Assembly: GCA_900545025.1 (NCBI GenBank)
Contig: UQXH01000007.1
Span: forward strand, 1-64,000
From: an uncultured Phascolarctobacterium sp.
Lineage (GTDB): Bacteria; Bacillota; Negativicutes; Acidaminococcales; Acidaminococcaceae
Direction: 5' to 3'
Length of the DNA stretch: 64,000 nucleotides
Both the position numbers and the translations under genes were made by a program. The notes under the pieces were generated by a model that was given only the letters and a program-made list of their open reading frames with translations, was not told where the DNA came from and searched no databases. Positions 15,923-25,073 of the stretch are shown here, piece by piece; the first letter of the stretch is position 1, and each line of letters starts with the position of its first letter.

Positions 15923-16759
15923 ATGCGAAAAATAACAGTTGGCCTGGCAGTGCTCAGCCTGGCATGCTTCTTACATCAGCCCAGCTATGCAGCAACAAGC
16001 CAAACAGTAAGCACTCCCCCAAGCAATCAAACAATTATTTATGAAGACAGCCATAACGCTGCCGAAAAAGTACAGCCACTTGCTATTAAAGACGGCAGCT
16101 TCAAAGGCACGACAGTAGATTTACAGCTGCCGCTGATTGACAATGATCGCTTCCAACCTATGCAGGACTACTTCTACAGCAATATTGCCCAAAGCTTATA
16201 CGCCTATCTGCCTTATTACAGCAACGAGTACGGGCGGCCTAATCCACTCTACTTGCAAAACAGTTATACCTTTGATGACATTACCAATATTGCTAAGATT
16301 GCGGATTTCATCCACAAGCGCCAAAATATTAAAGCGGAAGCGCGGCAGGAGTATTCTAATCGTTATCATATGTACGCCGATTATGAGGTCAAACTTAATA
16401 ACAGCTCCTACGTATCCATCCTGCAGTCAATTTATACCTACAGCGGTGGCGCTCATGGCATGACTATGCGTTACAGCATGACGGCGGACAGAGCTACGGG
16501 AGAAATAGCAAAACTTGCGGACCTCTTTGCTGATAAAGCTTATCTGAACGTTTTAAATGAACTTGCCCAAGACCAAAATAAGGATAAATACCTTTTTGAT
16601 AAGGTCCAGCTTACCGGCGAGGAAGATTTTTACTTAACTGATAAGGGCTTAACTGTCTACTTCCAGTTGTATGAAGTAGCGCCTTATGCCGCAGGTTTTG
16701 TAGAATATTTCTTTCCCTATGATGAAATTGCTCCGCTGATGTCTAAAAACCTTATATAA
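15923..16759 (+). CDS. Exported DUF3298/DUF4163 (RsiV-like) domain protein
   Basis: A signal peptide (hydrophobic stretch near residues 8-20, cleavage after SYAA) leads into a soluble domain. The C-terminal half has YTYSGGAHGM and the LADLFAD and YFFPYDEIAPLM elements that mark DUF3298, the domain also found at the C-terminus of the anti-sigma factor RsiV, where it binds lysozyme. There is no transmembrane anti-sigma portion here, so this is a free periplasmic or secreted protein of unknown function. Start ATG 15923 has AGGTGG 5 bases upstream; an in-frame GTG lies within the SD. Confidence 0.72.
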   Translation: MRKITVGLAVLSLACFLHQPSYAATSQTVSTPPSNQTIIYEDSHNAAEKVQPLAIKDGSFKGTTVDLQLPLIDNDRFQPMQDYFYSNIAQSLYAYLPYYSNEYGRPNPLYLQNSYTFDDITNIAKIADFIHKRQNIKAEARQEYSNRYHMYADYEVKLNNSSYVSILQSIYTYSGGAHGMTMRYSMTADRATGEIAKLADLFADKAYLNVLNELAQDQNKDKYLFDKVQLTGEEDFYLTDKGLTVYFQLYEVAPYAAGFVEYFFPYDEIAPLMSKNLI

Positions 16760-16763
16760 TAGT

Positions 16764-16800
16764 AAGAAGCTGTAAAGCTAATGCTTTGCAGCTTCTTTTT
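16764..16800. terminator. Bidirectional intrinsic terminator
   Basis: The arms aagaagctgtaaagc (16764-16778) and gctttgcagcttctt (16783-16797) pair with one G-U, followed by T on the plus strand and by T on the minus strand side. It lies between the convergent DUF3298 and NhaC-type genes. Confidence 0.8.
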
Positions 16801-18104
16801 TAAACTATACGTTCTTCTTTACTGAAAAAGATAAAGATGAGGACGCTTACACACATTAAAACAGGATAGAACAAATACGGCATAATCGCCAGCGGCGTTA
16901 ATCCTGTCAGCGCAGCAGCAGAAAGCAGCTGCGCACCGTAAGGCAATAATCCTTGCCCAACCGAAGCAAAGATATCCAGCAGTGATGCGCTGCGTTTAGG
17001 CGAAATATTATAGGTAGACGCAATACGCTGTGCCAAAGGGCCAGCCAGTACAATGGCAATGGTATTATTAGCCGTGGCTATATCCATCAGCAATACCAAG
17101 ATACCTATCCCCAGCTGGGCGCCTCGAAAACCGGAAACACTGTTCTGTACATAATGGAGGATCCAGGCGAAGCCGCCGTTCATCCTTACCAGCGCACTGA
17201 TACAGGAAGCCAGGATAGCGATAATCGTAATTTCATACATGGATGAAAGTCCGGAACCGACTGCAGCAAGAATTTTATTTGCTGCCAGCGAGCCGGTATA
17301 CATTCCTGCCAATACAGAAAGCACAGACCCACCGATAAGCAGCGTAAAAACATTTACCCCAGCCAAAGCACCCAGCAAGATTAACAGGTATGGCACTACC
17401 TGGATAATATTATAGCTTGTATCTGTACTTTGTTTATAATCGCTGCCGCTGGCAATAACCAGGAAGATAAGGGCCGTAATAATCGCCGCCGGCATCACTA
17501 TCTTAATATTGGCCAGAAACTTATCCTTCATAGCACAGCCCTGGGTACGCACCGCAGCAATAGTAGTATCGGAAATCATGGAAAGATTATCGCCGAACAT
17601 GGCTCCGCATACTACTGCGCCGATACACAGAGGCATTGTATAGCCAGTCTTGCCGCTGATATCGATAGCGATGGGCGCCAGCGCAGCAATCGTCCCCATG
17701 GACGTACCCATGGAAATGGAAATAAAACACCCCATGATGAAAAGTCCCATTACCGCAAGGTAAGCCGGAATAAAGGACAGCGCCAGATTAACGGTACTTG
17801 TTACACCGCCGGCAGCTGTAACAACGGCAGAGAAAATACCTGCCAGCAGATAAATCAGGCACATGGTAATAATATTGCTGTCGCCTGCGCCGCTGGAAGC
17901 AACATATAATTTCTGCTCAAAAGTAAAACGCTTATTTTGCAGCAGCGCTACCAAAAGCGCAATCAGAAAGGCCAGCGTCGTCGGCATTAAATAAAAATCA
18001 CCGGTAACTAAGCCGCTTCCCACGAACAAAACAATAAATACCCCGATGGGCAACAGAGCAGCGAAGCTTTTATCTGCTTCATACTCCAATAAATGCTGAA
18101 ACAT
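16800..18104 (-). CDS. Na+/H+ antiporter, NhaC family
   Basis: Polytopic membrane protein of 434 residues belonging to the NhaC-type ion-transporter superfamily. Diagnostic stretches are SMGTSMGTIAALAPIA, AMFGDNLSMISDTTIA and GAQLLSAAALTG. These are expected to exchange cytoplasmic Na+ for H+ or an organic ion pair; the exact substrate cannot be read from sequence, and some relatives exchange amino acids or malate/lactate. The neighbouring AGCS Na+ symporters would bring in Na+, so a Na+ export role is reasonable. Monocistronic. Confidence 0.82.
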   Translation of the reverse strand: MFQHLLEYEADKSFAALLPIGVFIVLFVGSGLVTGDFYLMPTTLAFLIALLVALLQNKRFTFEQKLYVASSGAGDSNIITMCLIYLLAGIFSAVVTAAGGVTSTVNLALSFIPAYLAVMGLFIMGCFISISMGTSMGTIAALAPIAIDISGKTGYTMPLCIGAVVCGAMFGDNLSMISDTTIAAVRTQGCAMKDKFLANIKIVMPAAIITALIFLVIASGSDYKQSTDTSYNIIQVVPYLLILLGALAGVNVFTLLIGGSVLSVLAGMYTGSLAANKILAAVGSGLSSMYEITIIAILASCISALVRMNGGFAWILHYVQNSVSGFRGAQLGIGILVLLMDIATANNTIAIVLAGPLAQRIASTYNISPKRSASLLDIFASVGQGLLPYGAQLLSAAALTGLTPLAIMPYLFYPVLMCVSVLIFIFFSKEERIV

Positions 18105-18179
18105 ATCCTATCCCCTTTTTCTGAAAATATTGACTTTATATATCATATCAAATTTTCATAATTTCTGCACATAGAAAAT

Positions 18180-18212
18180 ACAGAGCCGCCTGTTTACACA
18201 AGACGACTCTGT
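18180..18212 (-). terminator. Intrinsic terminator of the first AGCS gene
   Basis: On the minus strand acagagtcgtct pairs with aggcggctctgt (two G-U pairs) around a short loop, followed by ATTTTC. It sits 12 bases past the stop codon of the gene at 18225-19568. Confidence 0.7.
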
Positions 18213-18224
18213 AAAATTTCCCTA

Positions 18225-19568
18225 TTATTTTTCCTGTTCTTTCAGATGCTGCTGATATTTCTTAGTTTCAGCAACGATAACACCGGTCAGCGCCAACAAT
18301 GCAATCAAGTTCGGAATAGCCATCAGACCGTTAACAATATCTGCCAGCACCCAGATTTCTTCCAATTTCAGGAAAGGACCGCAGGCAATCAAACCGATAA
18401 AGATCAGACGGTACGGCAGGATAGCCTTAACGCCCAGCAAATATTCAACACAGCGTTCACCGTAGTAGTTCCAGCCAAGGATAGTGGTGAAAGCAAACAG
18501 TACCAGGCCTATCATCAAGAGTATGCTGCCAAAAGTCGGGAAGCCCATAACAAATGCCTGCTCCGTCATAGCCGCGCCGTTCAAATCGCCCTGCCATACG
18601 CCGGTAACAACCAGTGTCAAGCCGGTCAAGGTGCAGATAATGATAGTGTCGATAAAGGTACCGGTCATGGAAATCAGACCTTGTTCAGCAGGCCATTTGG
18701 TTTTGGCAGCCGCAGCTACGATAGGCGCACTGCCGAGACCGGATTCATTGGAGAAGACGCCGCGGGCAACACCGTTGCGCATCGCCATCATTACGGTAGC
18801 TCCCAGGAAGCCGCCGCTGGCAGCAGTCGGGTTGAAAGCAGATTCAATAATCAGCGCCACAGCCGCAGGGACTTTATCAGCAAAGGTAATCAGGATGCCG
18901 ACCGTAGTAACAAAGTATAACAGTGCCATCAGCGGGACTACTTTACCGGCAACGCGGGCAATAGACTTTAAACCGCCGATAGTAACAACAGCCACCAGTA
19001 CAGTCAGAGCGATACCCGTATAAATAACGGGGATACCGGCAGAAATCCTGGTAATCTCAACGATAGAATTTACCTGGGCGAAGGTACCGATGCCGAAATA
19101 AGCGCAGAGGATACCGAATACTGCAAAAATAACAGCCAGCGGTTTATATTTTTTTCCTAAGCCGTTTTCAATGTAATACATCGGGCCGCCGGAAATAGCG
19201 CCATTAGCATCGACAGTACGATATTTTACAGCCAACAGACATTCCGCATACTTAGTAGCCATACCGAAGAAAGCAGCCATCCACATCCAGAAGATAGCTC
19301 CCGGGCCACCGGCCTTCACAGCGGTTGCGACGCCTACGATATTACCGGTGCCTACAGTCGCAGCAAGTGCGGTACACAAAGCACGGAAGCTGTTTACGTC
19401 GCCGCTGCCGTCATTTTTAGCACTAAAGATAAGCTTGAGAGCGCTGCCCAGCTTGAAAACCTGCAGTAAATTTAATCTGATGGTCAACCAGATGCCGGTA
19501 CCTACCAGCAACGCCAGAAGCGGCGGTCCCCATACAAAACTATCAATTTCATTCAGCAAGTCTAACAT
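18225..19568 (-). CDS. Alanine/glycine:cation symporter (AGCS family), riboswitch-controlled
   Basis: Sodium-coupled amino acid carrier of 447 residues with about ten membrane segments. It shows GTGNIVGVATAVKAGGPGAIFWMW (conserved first motif, cited in part), the SGGPMYYIENGLG loop and the GVFSNESGLGSAPI motif typical of AGCS proteins. Its mRNA carries a tandem glycine riboswitch and terminator, so glycine is the likely substrate or the signal for use as nutrient. It is closely similar to the neighbour at 19928-21316 and probably arose by duplication. Confidence 0.93.
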   Translation of the reverse strand: MLDLLNEIDSFVWGPPLLALLVGTGIWLTIRLNLLQVFKLGSALKLIFSAKNDGSGDVNSFRALCTALAATVGTGNIVGVATAVKAGGPGAIFWMWMAAFFGMATKYAECLLAVKYRTVDANGAISGGPMYYIENGLGKKYKPLAVIFAVFGILCAYFGIGTFAQVNSIVEITRISAGIPVIYTGIALTVLVAVVTIGGLKSIARVAGKVVPLMALLYFVTTVGILITFADKVPAAVALIIESAFNPTAASGGFLGATVMMAMRNGVARGVFSNESGLGSAPIVAAAAKTKWPAEQGLISMTGTFIDTIIICTLTGLTLVVTGVWQGDLNGAAMTEQAFVMGFPTFGSILLMIGLVLFAFTTILGWNYYGERCVEYLLGVKAILPYRLIFIGLIACGPFLKLEEIWVLADIVNGLMAIPNLIALLALTGVIVAETKKYQQHLKEQEK

Positions 19569-19602
19569 TTTCTAACTCCCTCTCCATCATTATTTTAAGT
19601 AA

Positions 19603-19634
19603 ATAAAAAACCAGAGTATAAAATAATACTCTGG
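19603..19634 (-). terminator. Expression-platform terminator of the glycine riboswitch
   Basis: On the minus strand CCAGAGTAT pairs with ATACTCTGG (19611-19619 and 19626-19634) around a 6-base loop and is followed by TTTTTTATTT. It lies between the riboswitch and the AGCS start codon, so glycine binding presumably prevents its formation and turns the transporter on. Confidence 0.88.
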
Positions 19635-19682
19635 TCTGAGGTCAATGAAGATATGACGTAATAAAGCAGTCATAACGTAACT

Positions 19683-19836
19683 TTTCTCTGTCCACTGGCC
19701 TGAGAGATAAGGATGTTGCCATCCGTGCACCTTCGGCGCCCATTTAAGGGACTCTCCAGAGTTGTGTCCATATACGGTTCCGCTTTTTCAAGCACCTGAG
19801 AGTTTTGCTCCTTCGGTAGGTAAAAACCTTCTCCCA
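19683..19836 (-). ncRNA. Tandem glycine riboswitch
   Basis: Reading the minus strand, two aptamers follow each other. The first has GGGAGAAGG, CCGAAGGAGCAA and CTCTCAGG; the second has CTGGAGAG, CGCCGAAGGTGC, ATCTCTCAGG and then GGACAGAG. These are the conserved pieces of glycine aptamers I and II. It has its own promoter at 19873-19900 and a terminator just downstream, an arrangement known for glycine-activated transcription of AGCS transporters and gcv operons. Confidence 0.93.
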
Positions 19837-19872
19837 TATACATCATCCACTCAATATTTACTTATGTGTGTA

Positions 19873-19900
19873 ATTATAGCACATTTTTACTGATATGCAA
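19873..19900 (-). promoter_or_regulatory. Promoter of the glycine riboswitch/AGCS transcript
   Basis: On the minus strand TTGCAT (19895-19900) and a perfect TATAAT (19873-19878) are 16 bases apart, with the -10 inside tgtgctataattacac. The start of transcription would fall near 19866, about 30 bases before the first aptamer. Confidence 0.75.
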
Positions 19901-19927
19901 GCACTTTTTCTAAATTTTTATTTTTTC

Positions 19928-21316
19928 TTATTGTTTCTGCACAGCTTCGGTTAATTGGCTGATTTGTTTTTTGCGGCTGTGTACTTTTTCCCAATATACA
20001 AAGTATGCCTTGGTCTCAGCAACAACTACACCGCTAAGTCCGATGAGGGCAATCAGGTTAGGAATCGCCATCAAGCCGTTTACAATATCCGCCAATACCC
20101 AGATCATTTCCAGTTTCAGGAAAGCGCCGATAGCAACCAGACCGATAAAGATATAACGATACGGTTTGATGCCTTTAACGCCGAATAAATATTCAACGCA
20201 GCGTTCACCATAATAGTTCCAGCCGATGATAGTAGTGAAAGCAAAGAGTACCAGTCCGGCAGTTAAGAGATATTTAGCAGCAGCCGGGAAAGCGGAGGAA
20301 AAAGCAGCCTCAGTCATAGCAGCACCGTTAACGTCGCCGCACCATACGCCGCTGACAATAAGTGTCAGACCGGTCAGAGAACAGATAATGATAGTATCGA
20401 TAAAGGTACCGGTCATAGATACCAGGCCCTGCTCTGCCGGCCACTTAGTTTTAGCAGCCGCAGCTACGATAGGCGCGCTGCCGAGACCAGCTTCGTTGGA
20501 GAAGATACCGCGGGCAACACCGTTACGCATTGCCACCATTACCGTAGCGCCCAGGAAGCCGCCCATAGCGGCAGTAGGATTGAAAGCGCTGTGGATAACC
20601 AGCATAAAGGCATCCGCAACTTTATCAGAATAATACGCCAGTACGGAAACCGTAGTGATAACATAAAGCACTGCCATAAAGGGCACTATCTTGCTGGCAA
20701 CCTTGGCAATGGACTGCAGGCCGCCGATAGTAACAACTGCAACCAGTATAGTCAGCACGGCAGCAGTATAGATAACAGGAATACCCAGGGAAACCTCAGT
20801 AATAGAAGTGATTGCGTTAACCTGGGTAAAAGTACCGGAGCCCAGGCAGGCAGTCATAACACCAAAAATAGAGAACAGTACTGCCAACGGTTTAAAGGAT
20901 TTACCAAGGCCCTGTTCGATATAGTACATCGGGCCACCGGAAGCGTTGCCGTTTTCATCCACAGTACGATACTTAACCGCCAGCACGCCTTCAGCATACT
21001 TGGTAGCCATACCGAAGAATGCAGCCAGCCACATCCAGAACAGTGCGCCAGGACCGCCAGCTTTGATAGCTGTCGCCACGCCAACAATGTTGCCGGTACC
21101 GACGGTCGCTGCCAGCGCAGTACATAAAGCCTGGAAACTGTTGATATCGCCGCTGCCGGCATTACGCGCCGTAAAAATCAAGGCTAACGCTTTCGGCAGC
21201 TTCATTACCTGCAAAAGTCCTAACCGGATGGTCAGAAGCACGCCCGTACCAATAAGCAAGATCATCAGCGGCGGTCCCCAGACAAAGGTATCCACCATAT
21301 TCAGAAATTCCAACAT
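19928..21316 (-). CDS. Alanine/glycine:cation symporter (AGCS family), second copy
   Basis: A 462-residue paralogue of the downstream AGCS gene with the same motifs (TVGTGNIVGVATAIKAGG in part, SGGPMYYIEQGLG, GIFSNEAGLGSAPIV). Its C-terminus is 15 residues longer, with a basic stretch SRKKQ. It has no riboswitch; its promoter region is short, with GGGGGCG as SD. It could take a different small neutral amino acid or simply be constitutive. No clear terminator separates it from the riboswitch promoter downstream. Confidence 0.92.
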   Translation of the reverse strand: MLEFLNMVDTFVWGPPLMILLIGTGVLLTIRLGLLQVMKLPKALALIFTARNAGSGDINSFQALCTALAATVGTGNIVGVATAIKAGGPGALFWMWLAAFFGMATKYAEGVLAVKYRTVDENGNASGGPMYYIEQGLGKSFKPLAVLFSIFGVMTACLGSGTFTQVNAITSITEVSLGIPVIYTAAVLTILVAVVTIGGLQSIAKVASKIVPFMAVLYVITTVSVLAYYSDKVADAFMLVIHSAFNPTAAMGGFLGATVMVAMRNGVARGIFSNEAGLGSAPIVAAAAKTKWPAEQGLVSMTGTFIDTIIICSLTGLTLIVSGVWCGDVNGAAMTEAAFSSAFPAAAKYLLTAGLVLFAFTTIIGWNYYGERCVEYLFGVKGIKPYRYIFIGLVAIGAFLKLEMIWVLADIVNGLMAIPNLIALIGLSGVVVAETKAYFVYWEKVHSRKKQISQLTEAVQKQ

Positions 21317-21378
21317 ATTAACGCCCCCACAACTAATAAAATTTACATATACTGTATATTTAGTAACTCACGGTTTTT

Positions 21379-21407
21379 ATTGTAACATAAGTAAAAATAT
21401 ATCTCAA
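21379..21407 (-). promoter_or_regulatory. Predicted promoter of the second AGCS gene
   Basis: On the minus strand TTGAGA (21402-21407) and TACAAT (21379-21384) are 17 bases apart, about 60 bases before the start codon. An A/T palindrome-like tatactgtatat lies between the promoter and the gene. Confidence 0.5.
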
Positions 21408-21608
21408 TACAAGTTCAAATTGTATACACGTATTTTTTCTTTCCTTCTTTTCATATCTGTACCGTAACTTTGTAAAAATAAGTATATCTTATATAAATAT
21501 ACATTTTTATTTAGAGTATGCTATATAATATCCACATATCAATTTCAAAGATATATTATAATCTGTACAGAATATACTACTATATGAGTAATCTGCAGTC
21601 ATGAGCAT

Positions 21609-21643
21609 AAAAAAACAGGACGGTTTAAACCGTCCTGTTTTTT
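21609..21643 (-). terminator. Intrinsic terminator of the SLH porin gene
   Basis: The sequence aacaggacggttt and its complement aaaccgtcctgtt form an almost perfect palindrome with a T-run on either side. It lies 15 bases past the porin stop codon. Confidence 0.88.
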
Positions 21644-21657
21644 TGCACTTATAATTT

Positions 21658-22869
21658 TTAGAAGAAGAACGTCAGATCGCTCCAGATAATCTGGTCGTCT
21701 TTCTTACTGTCCATCTTACTTTCAGTATCGTAATAAGCTACCGTGCCAACAATATTTTTAGCAAAAGCATAATTTGCCGCCACGCCGTAGCCTTTAAAGC
21801 CTTCATAATCAAAAGTATTAGCATCAGTAGTATGAGCACCGGCTAAATAAGTCTGGCCTCCCTGGTTGTAGTATTTAGCCCACAAGCCCCAGCTGCCGGC
21901 TTCATCAGCCTGCGCGCCTTTATAGGATAAGCCGATTACATAACCATCATCACCTACAGAAGATTTTTGGCCTCGTGCATCTATACTGCCTTTCAGATAC
22001 ATACCATCGACCGTTACATCGCCAAGACTATAGGCAGCTCCGGCGTACCAGATATTATTGTCCATCCCAGTCTTTTTGTCAGTTGTATACATATCTTTGA
22101 AGTTAATATAACCGCCCAGCAAATTCAGATTTGCTCCAAGCGCAGCATTTACTTCCGCACCGGCATAATTACCATAGGAACCTTTTTCATCTCCATCTTC
22201 AAAATCGCTCCCTTTACCGACAAAACCGGTAATTTGCACCTTATCACCATAGGTTATCTGTGCACCGTCAGCATTGGTATCATAAATATTACCATCAGCA
22301 ACATACAGGTTGTAACGTCCGGCAGTTACATCAAATCCACCCAGTCTGCCCTGTACATAAGCGCGTTTGAAGCTTGTTTTTTCATCACCGTTATTATTAC
22401 CGAAATCTTGTGTGTTTTCAAGCATACCCACATAATTCCAGTCGTCATTTACTTGGCCGCTGACCCAGAGACGGGAACGTAAATCATTGGTATACCCTTC
22501 CGCATGGGAGTCTGCATAACGGTAACGTACTTCACCGGTAATTTTTACATTGTCAGACTTTTCTTCCAACTTTGCCACACGTACACCCAAAGAATCCAGC
22601 TCCTCGGCAAATTCTGCAGCCAGTTTATCTACGTCAGCGCCTTTTGCCATAGCCTTAGCTACAATTTGAGCCATTTCATAACGGGTCATCAGTTTACTGC
22701 CGCCGTAAGTGCCGTCAGGATAACCCTCTACCACGCCAGCTTCAGCCAGTTTATTTACACTGTCGTAAGCCCAATGTCCAGACGGTACATCAGAGAAAGG
22801 ATTTGCCGCATACGCGGAAGCAGTTACGCCTAAGGCCATCGCCATAGCCAGTACTAAAGATTTTTGCAT
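21658..22869 (-). CDS. SLH-domain outer-membrane porin (Mep45/OmpM type)
   Basis: Major outer-membrane protein type of Negativicutes. A signal peptide (MQKSLVLAMAMALG, cleavage near SAYA) is followed by one SLH domain (about residues 20-75, FSDVPSGHWAYDSV and GYPDGTYGG), which in these organisms binds polyamine-modified peptidoglycan, then a short coiled coil (LDSLGVRVAKLEEK) and a beta-barrel with alternating hydrophobic strands that ends SDLTFFF, a C-terminal Phe signal for BAM insertion. The start is ATG 22869 with TAAGGAGG upstream; an in-frame upstream start at 22905 would spoil the signal peptide. Clear evidence for an outer membrane. Confidence 0.92.
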   Translation of the reverse strand: MQKSLVLAMAMALGVTASAYAANPFSDVPSGHWAYDSVNKLAEAGVVEGYPDGTYGGSKLMTRYEMAQIVAKAMAKGADVDKLAAEFAEELDSLGVRVAKLEEKSDNVKITGEVRYRYADSHAEGYTNDLRSRLWVSGQVNDDWNYVGMLENTQDFGNNNGDEKTSFKRAYVQGRLGGFDVTAGRYNLYVADGNIYDTNADGAQITYGDKVQITGFVGKGSDFEDGDEKGSYGNYAGAEVNAALGANLNLLGGYINFKDMYTTDKKTGMDNNIWYAGAAYSLGDVTVDGMYLKGSIDARGQKSSVGDDGYVIGLSYKGAQADEAGSWGLWAKYYNQGGQTYLAGAHTTDANTFDYEGFKGYGVAANYAFAKNIVGTVAYYDTESKMDSKKDDQIIWSDLTFFF

Positions 22870-23178
22870 GATAAATTCCTCCTTAGGAAATATTAAGATG
22901 TTCAAATCTCACTGCTCCACATATCTTTTATATTTTATTCAGAGTTGCCTTGTTTCCTCTCAATAACTTTAAATTTTATGTGTATTAGCAAGATTATATT
23001 GGTAATTTATCATGTTCTTTATCTTTTTGCAAGTATAGTTTTGGTACATATTTGATTTACAAATTTAATCTTAATTGCAATAAATTATTCTTTGCTTTAT
23101 TTATTTATTTCATCAGTATATCTTCAGTTAAAAAACAAGCACAATAAGATAATTAATTTTTTTAGCTAAAGATACAAA
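22870..23178. other. A+T-rich leader and promoter region of the porin gene
   Basis: About 300 bases without a gene between the porin and the tRNA terminator. A TATAAT box on the minus strand (22993-22998) could be the porin -10, implying a leader of about 120 bases, which is common for abundant outer-membrane protein mRNAs. No matching -35 is obvious and I see no RNA motif I recognise. Confidence 0.4.
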
Positions 23179-23205
23179 AAAGCGCAGACACAATGTCTGC
23201 GCTTT
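23179..23205 (-). terminator. Terminator of the tRNA transcript
   Basis: The arms aaagcgcagaca (23179-23190) and tgtctgcgcttt (23194-23205) form a perfect stem with a 3-base loop; on the minus strand it is followed by a T-run. It lies 12 bases past tRNA-Ala. Confidence 0.88.
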
Positions 23206-23216
23206 ACTTTTTTAGT

Positions 23217-23292
23217 TGGTGGAGACGAGGAGAATCGAACTCCTGACCCCCTGCTTGCAAGGCAGGTGCTCTCCCAGCTGAGCTACGCCCCC
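23217..23292 (-). tRNA. tRNA-Ala (anticodon TGC)
   Basis: A 76-base cloverleaf can be drawn on the minus strand: acceptor GGGGGCG, D arm GCTC..GAGC, anticodon loop CTTGCAA with anticodon TGC, T arm with GTTCGATTC, and encoded CCA. It is cotranscribed with the next tRNA 17 bases upstream. Confidence 0.96.
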
Positions 23293-23309
23293 AGATCAGC
23301 TATATGTAT

Positions 23310-23384
23310 TGGTGGGCCCAGTAGGGTTCGAACCTACGACCAACCGGTTATGAGCCGGTGGCTCTACCACTGAGCTATAGGCCC
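23310..23384 (-). tRNA. tRNA with CAT anticodon (Ile2 or elongator Met)
   Basis: A 75-base cloverleaf on the minus strand: acceptor GGGCCTA, D arm GCTC..GAGC, anticodon loop CTCATAA with anticodon CAT, T arm GTTCGAACC and encoded CCA. It is not initiator-like because the first acceptor pair is G-C. The CTCATAA loop and the overall sequence suggest tRNA-Ile2, in which C34 is converted to lysidine, but Met cannot be excluded. Confidence 0.9.
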
Positions 23385-23440
23385 ATACACAAATAACTAA
23401 CATACTGTATTATATATTACTTTTATTTTACTGTCAACAA

Positions 23441-25048
23441 TTATTCCAGGAAATCCTTGAGTCGTTTGCTGCGGCTCGGATGACGCAGCTTACGCAATGC
23501 CTTAGCCTCGATCTGGCGGATACGTTCACGAGTGACGCCAAAATGCTGCCCTACTTCTTCCAAAGTACGGGAACGCCCGTCCTCAAGGCCAAAGCGTAAT
23601 TCCAATACCTTCTTTTCACGCAGGGTAAGCGTTTCCAGTACCTCTTCCAACTGCTCACGCAGCAGGGTAAAGGAGGCTGCATCTGCCGGTGCCGGTGCAT
23701 CATGATCCTCGATAAAGTCGCCTAAATGAGAATCTTCTTCTTCGCCGATAGGTGTCTCCAAAGAAACAGGCTCCTGTGCAATCTTCATGATTTCACGCAC
23801 ACGCTCTACGGTAGTATCCATTTCCTTGGCGATTTCTTCCGGCTGCGGCTCTCTGCCCAGCTCCTGCAGCAGTTGACGGGAAACCCTGATCAGCTTATTG
23901 ATAGTTTCCACCATATGTACCGGTATCCTGATCGTCCTTGCCTGGTCAGCAATAGCACGGGTAATCGCCTGACGGATCCACCAGGTAGCATAGGTACTGA
24001 ACTTAAAGCCCTTGTTATAGTCAAATTTTTCTACAGCCTTAATCAAGCCTAAGTTGCCTTCCTGAATAAGGTCCAGGAACAGCATACCGCGCCCTACATA
24101 ACGTTTAGCAATACTTACTACCAGACGCAGATTGGCTTCTGATAAGCACTTCTTAGCATTATCACCCTGACGCTGCACGGCTTTCAGCAGCTTTCTGAAC
24201 TGTTCATCCAGATTTACATATTCTTCGGACATCTGCACATCCTTTTCACGTCCGTCAGTAAATCTTTCTCTTACTTCTGTCAGTATGGCGTTAATCTGAT
24301 ACAGCTCATGGACTTCCGTATCGCTGGTAGGCTTATCAATCACCAGCTTATCACATTCAGGAATAAAGCAGCGCTGCTCAACCATCAAGCGTTGGAGATG
24401 CAGACGCTCATCCTTGGTAAATTCAAAAATAAGGTCCTGGTAATCCTCGACAGTATACGGATTGCCTTCTTTATGACGCGCTGCAATCATGTTCAGGACT
24501 CTGAAGACAGAACGCAGATTGGTAATTTTTTCTTCATTTGCCATTTCTGCACTGATCTTGTCCAGCAGCTGCCTGGTTGTGTCTTCACTGCTGAATACAG
24601 GCACATCCAGTTCAACATTCTTGCCGCGCATCAGGCGTTCTGCCTGTCTGCCCTTATCCATACGTTTAGCGAGCTTTATCTCATCTTCGCCGACTAATAA
24701 AGGTACGCGCCCGATTTCTTTCAGGTACATACGTACCGGGTCATCGATGCTGATACCTTCAGGCACAGACAGATTAGCCAGCTCAGCTTCATTGATTTCT
24801 TCGTTATCGTCATCGTTATCTACGACAGGCAGGATGACGTCGTCATCTTCGGTATTGGTATCGTCAACTATCTCCAGTCCTTTGCGGGTAATAATCTCAT
24901 AGAGATTCTCTACATCTTCGGGATTGATGGTTTCCACGCCCTGCATAAAGGACATGATATCTTTATAAGTGAGAACACCATTTTTGCTCTTGCCTTTTTG
25001 AATAAGCTCATCCAGCTGTTCCTTGGTATATTTGCAGTTATTGTCCAT
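23441..25048 (-). CDS. rpoD: RNA polymerase primary sigma factor RpoD with large non-conserved insertion
   Basis: Housekeeping sigma-70 factor. Region 1.2 starts near residue 100 ([19 protein letters not shown]). Regions 2.1-2.4 are at about 300-375 ([33 protein letters not shown]), region 3 to about 455, and region 4 at 465-535 with the HTH ([19 protein letters not shown]). Between 1.2 and 2.1 there is an insertion of about 160 residues (134-297), absent from Bacillus SigA (about 370 residues) but similar in place to the proteobacterial non-conserved region. Start ATG 25048 is chosen for its GGAGGGG SD; the reading could extend to 25102 into dnaG. Forms the usual dnaG-rpoD pair. Confidence 0.96.
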   Translation of the reverse strand: MDNNCKYTKEQLDELIQKGKSKNGVLTYKDIMSFMQGVETINPEDVENLYEIITRKGLEIVDDTNTEDDDVILPVVDNDDDNEEINEAELANLSVPEGISIDDPVRMYLKEIGRVPLLVGEDEIKLAKRMDKGRQAERLMRGKNVELDVPVFSSEDTTRQLLDKISAEMANEEKITNLRSVFRVLNMIAARHKEGNPYTVEDYQDLIFEFTKDERLHLQRLMVEQRCFIPECDKLVIDKPTSDTEVHELYQINAILTEVRERFTDGREKDVQMSEEYVNLDEQFRKLLKAVQRQGDNAKKCLSEANLRLVVSIAKRYVGRGMLFLDLIQEGNLGLIKAVEKFDYNKGFKFSTYATWWIRQAITRAIADQARTIRIPVHMVETINKLIRVSRQLLQELGREPQPEEIAKEMDTTVERVREIMKIAQEPVSLETPIGEEEDSHLGDFIEDHDAPAPADAASFTLLREQLEEVLETLTLREKKVLELRFGLEDGRSRTLEEVGQHFGVTRERIRQIEAKALRKLRHPSRSKRLKDFLE

Positions 25049-25073
25049 GGTGTCCCCTCCTTCCATCTTATTT

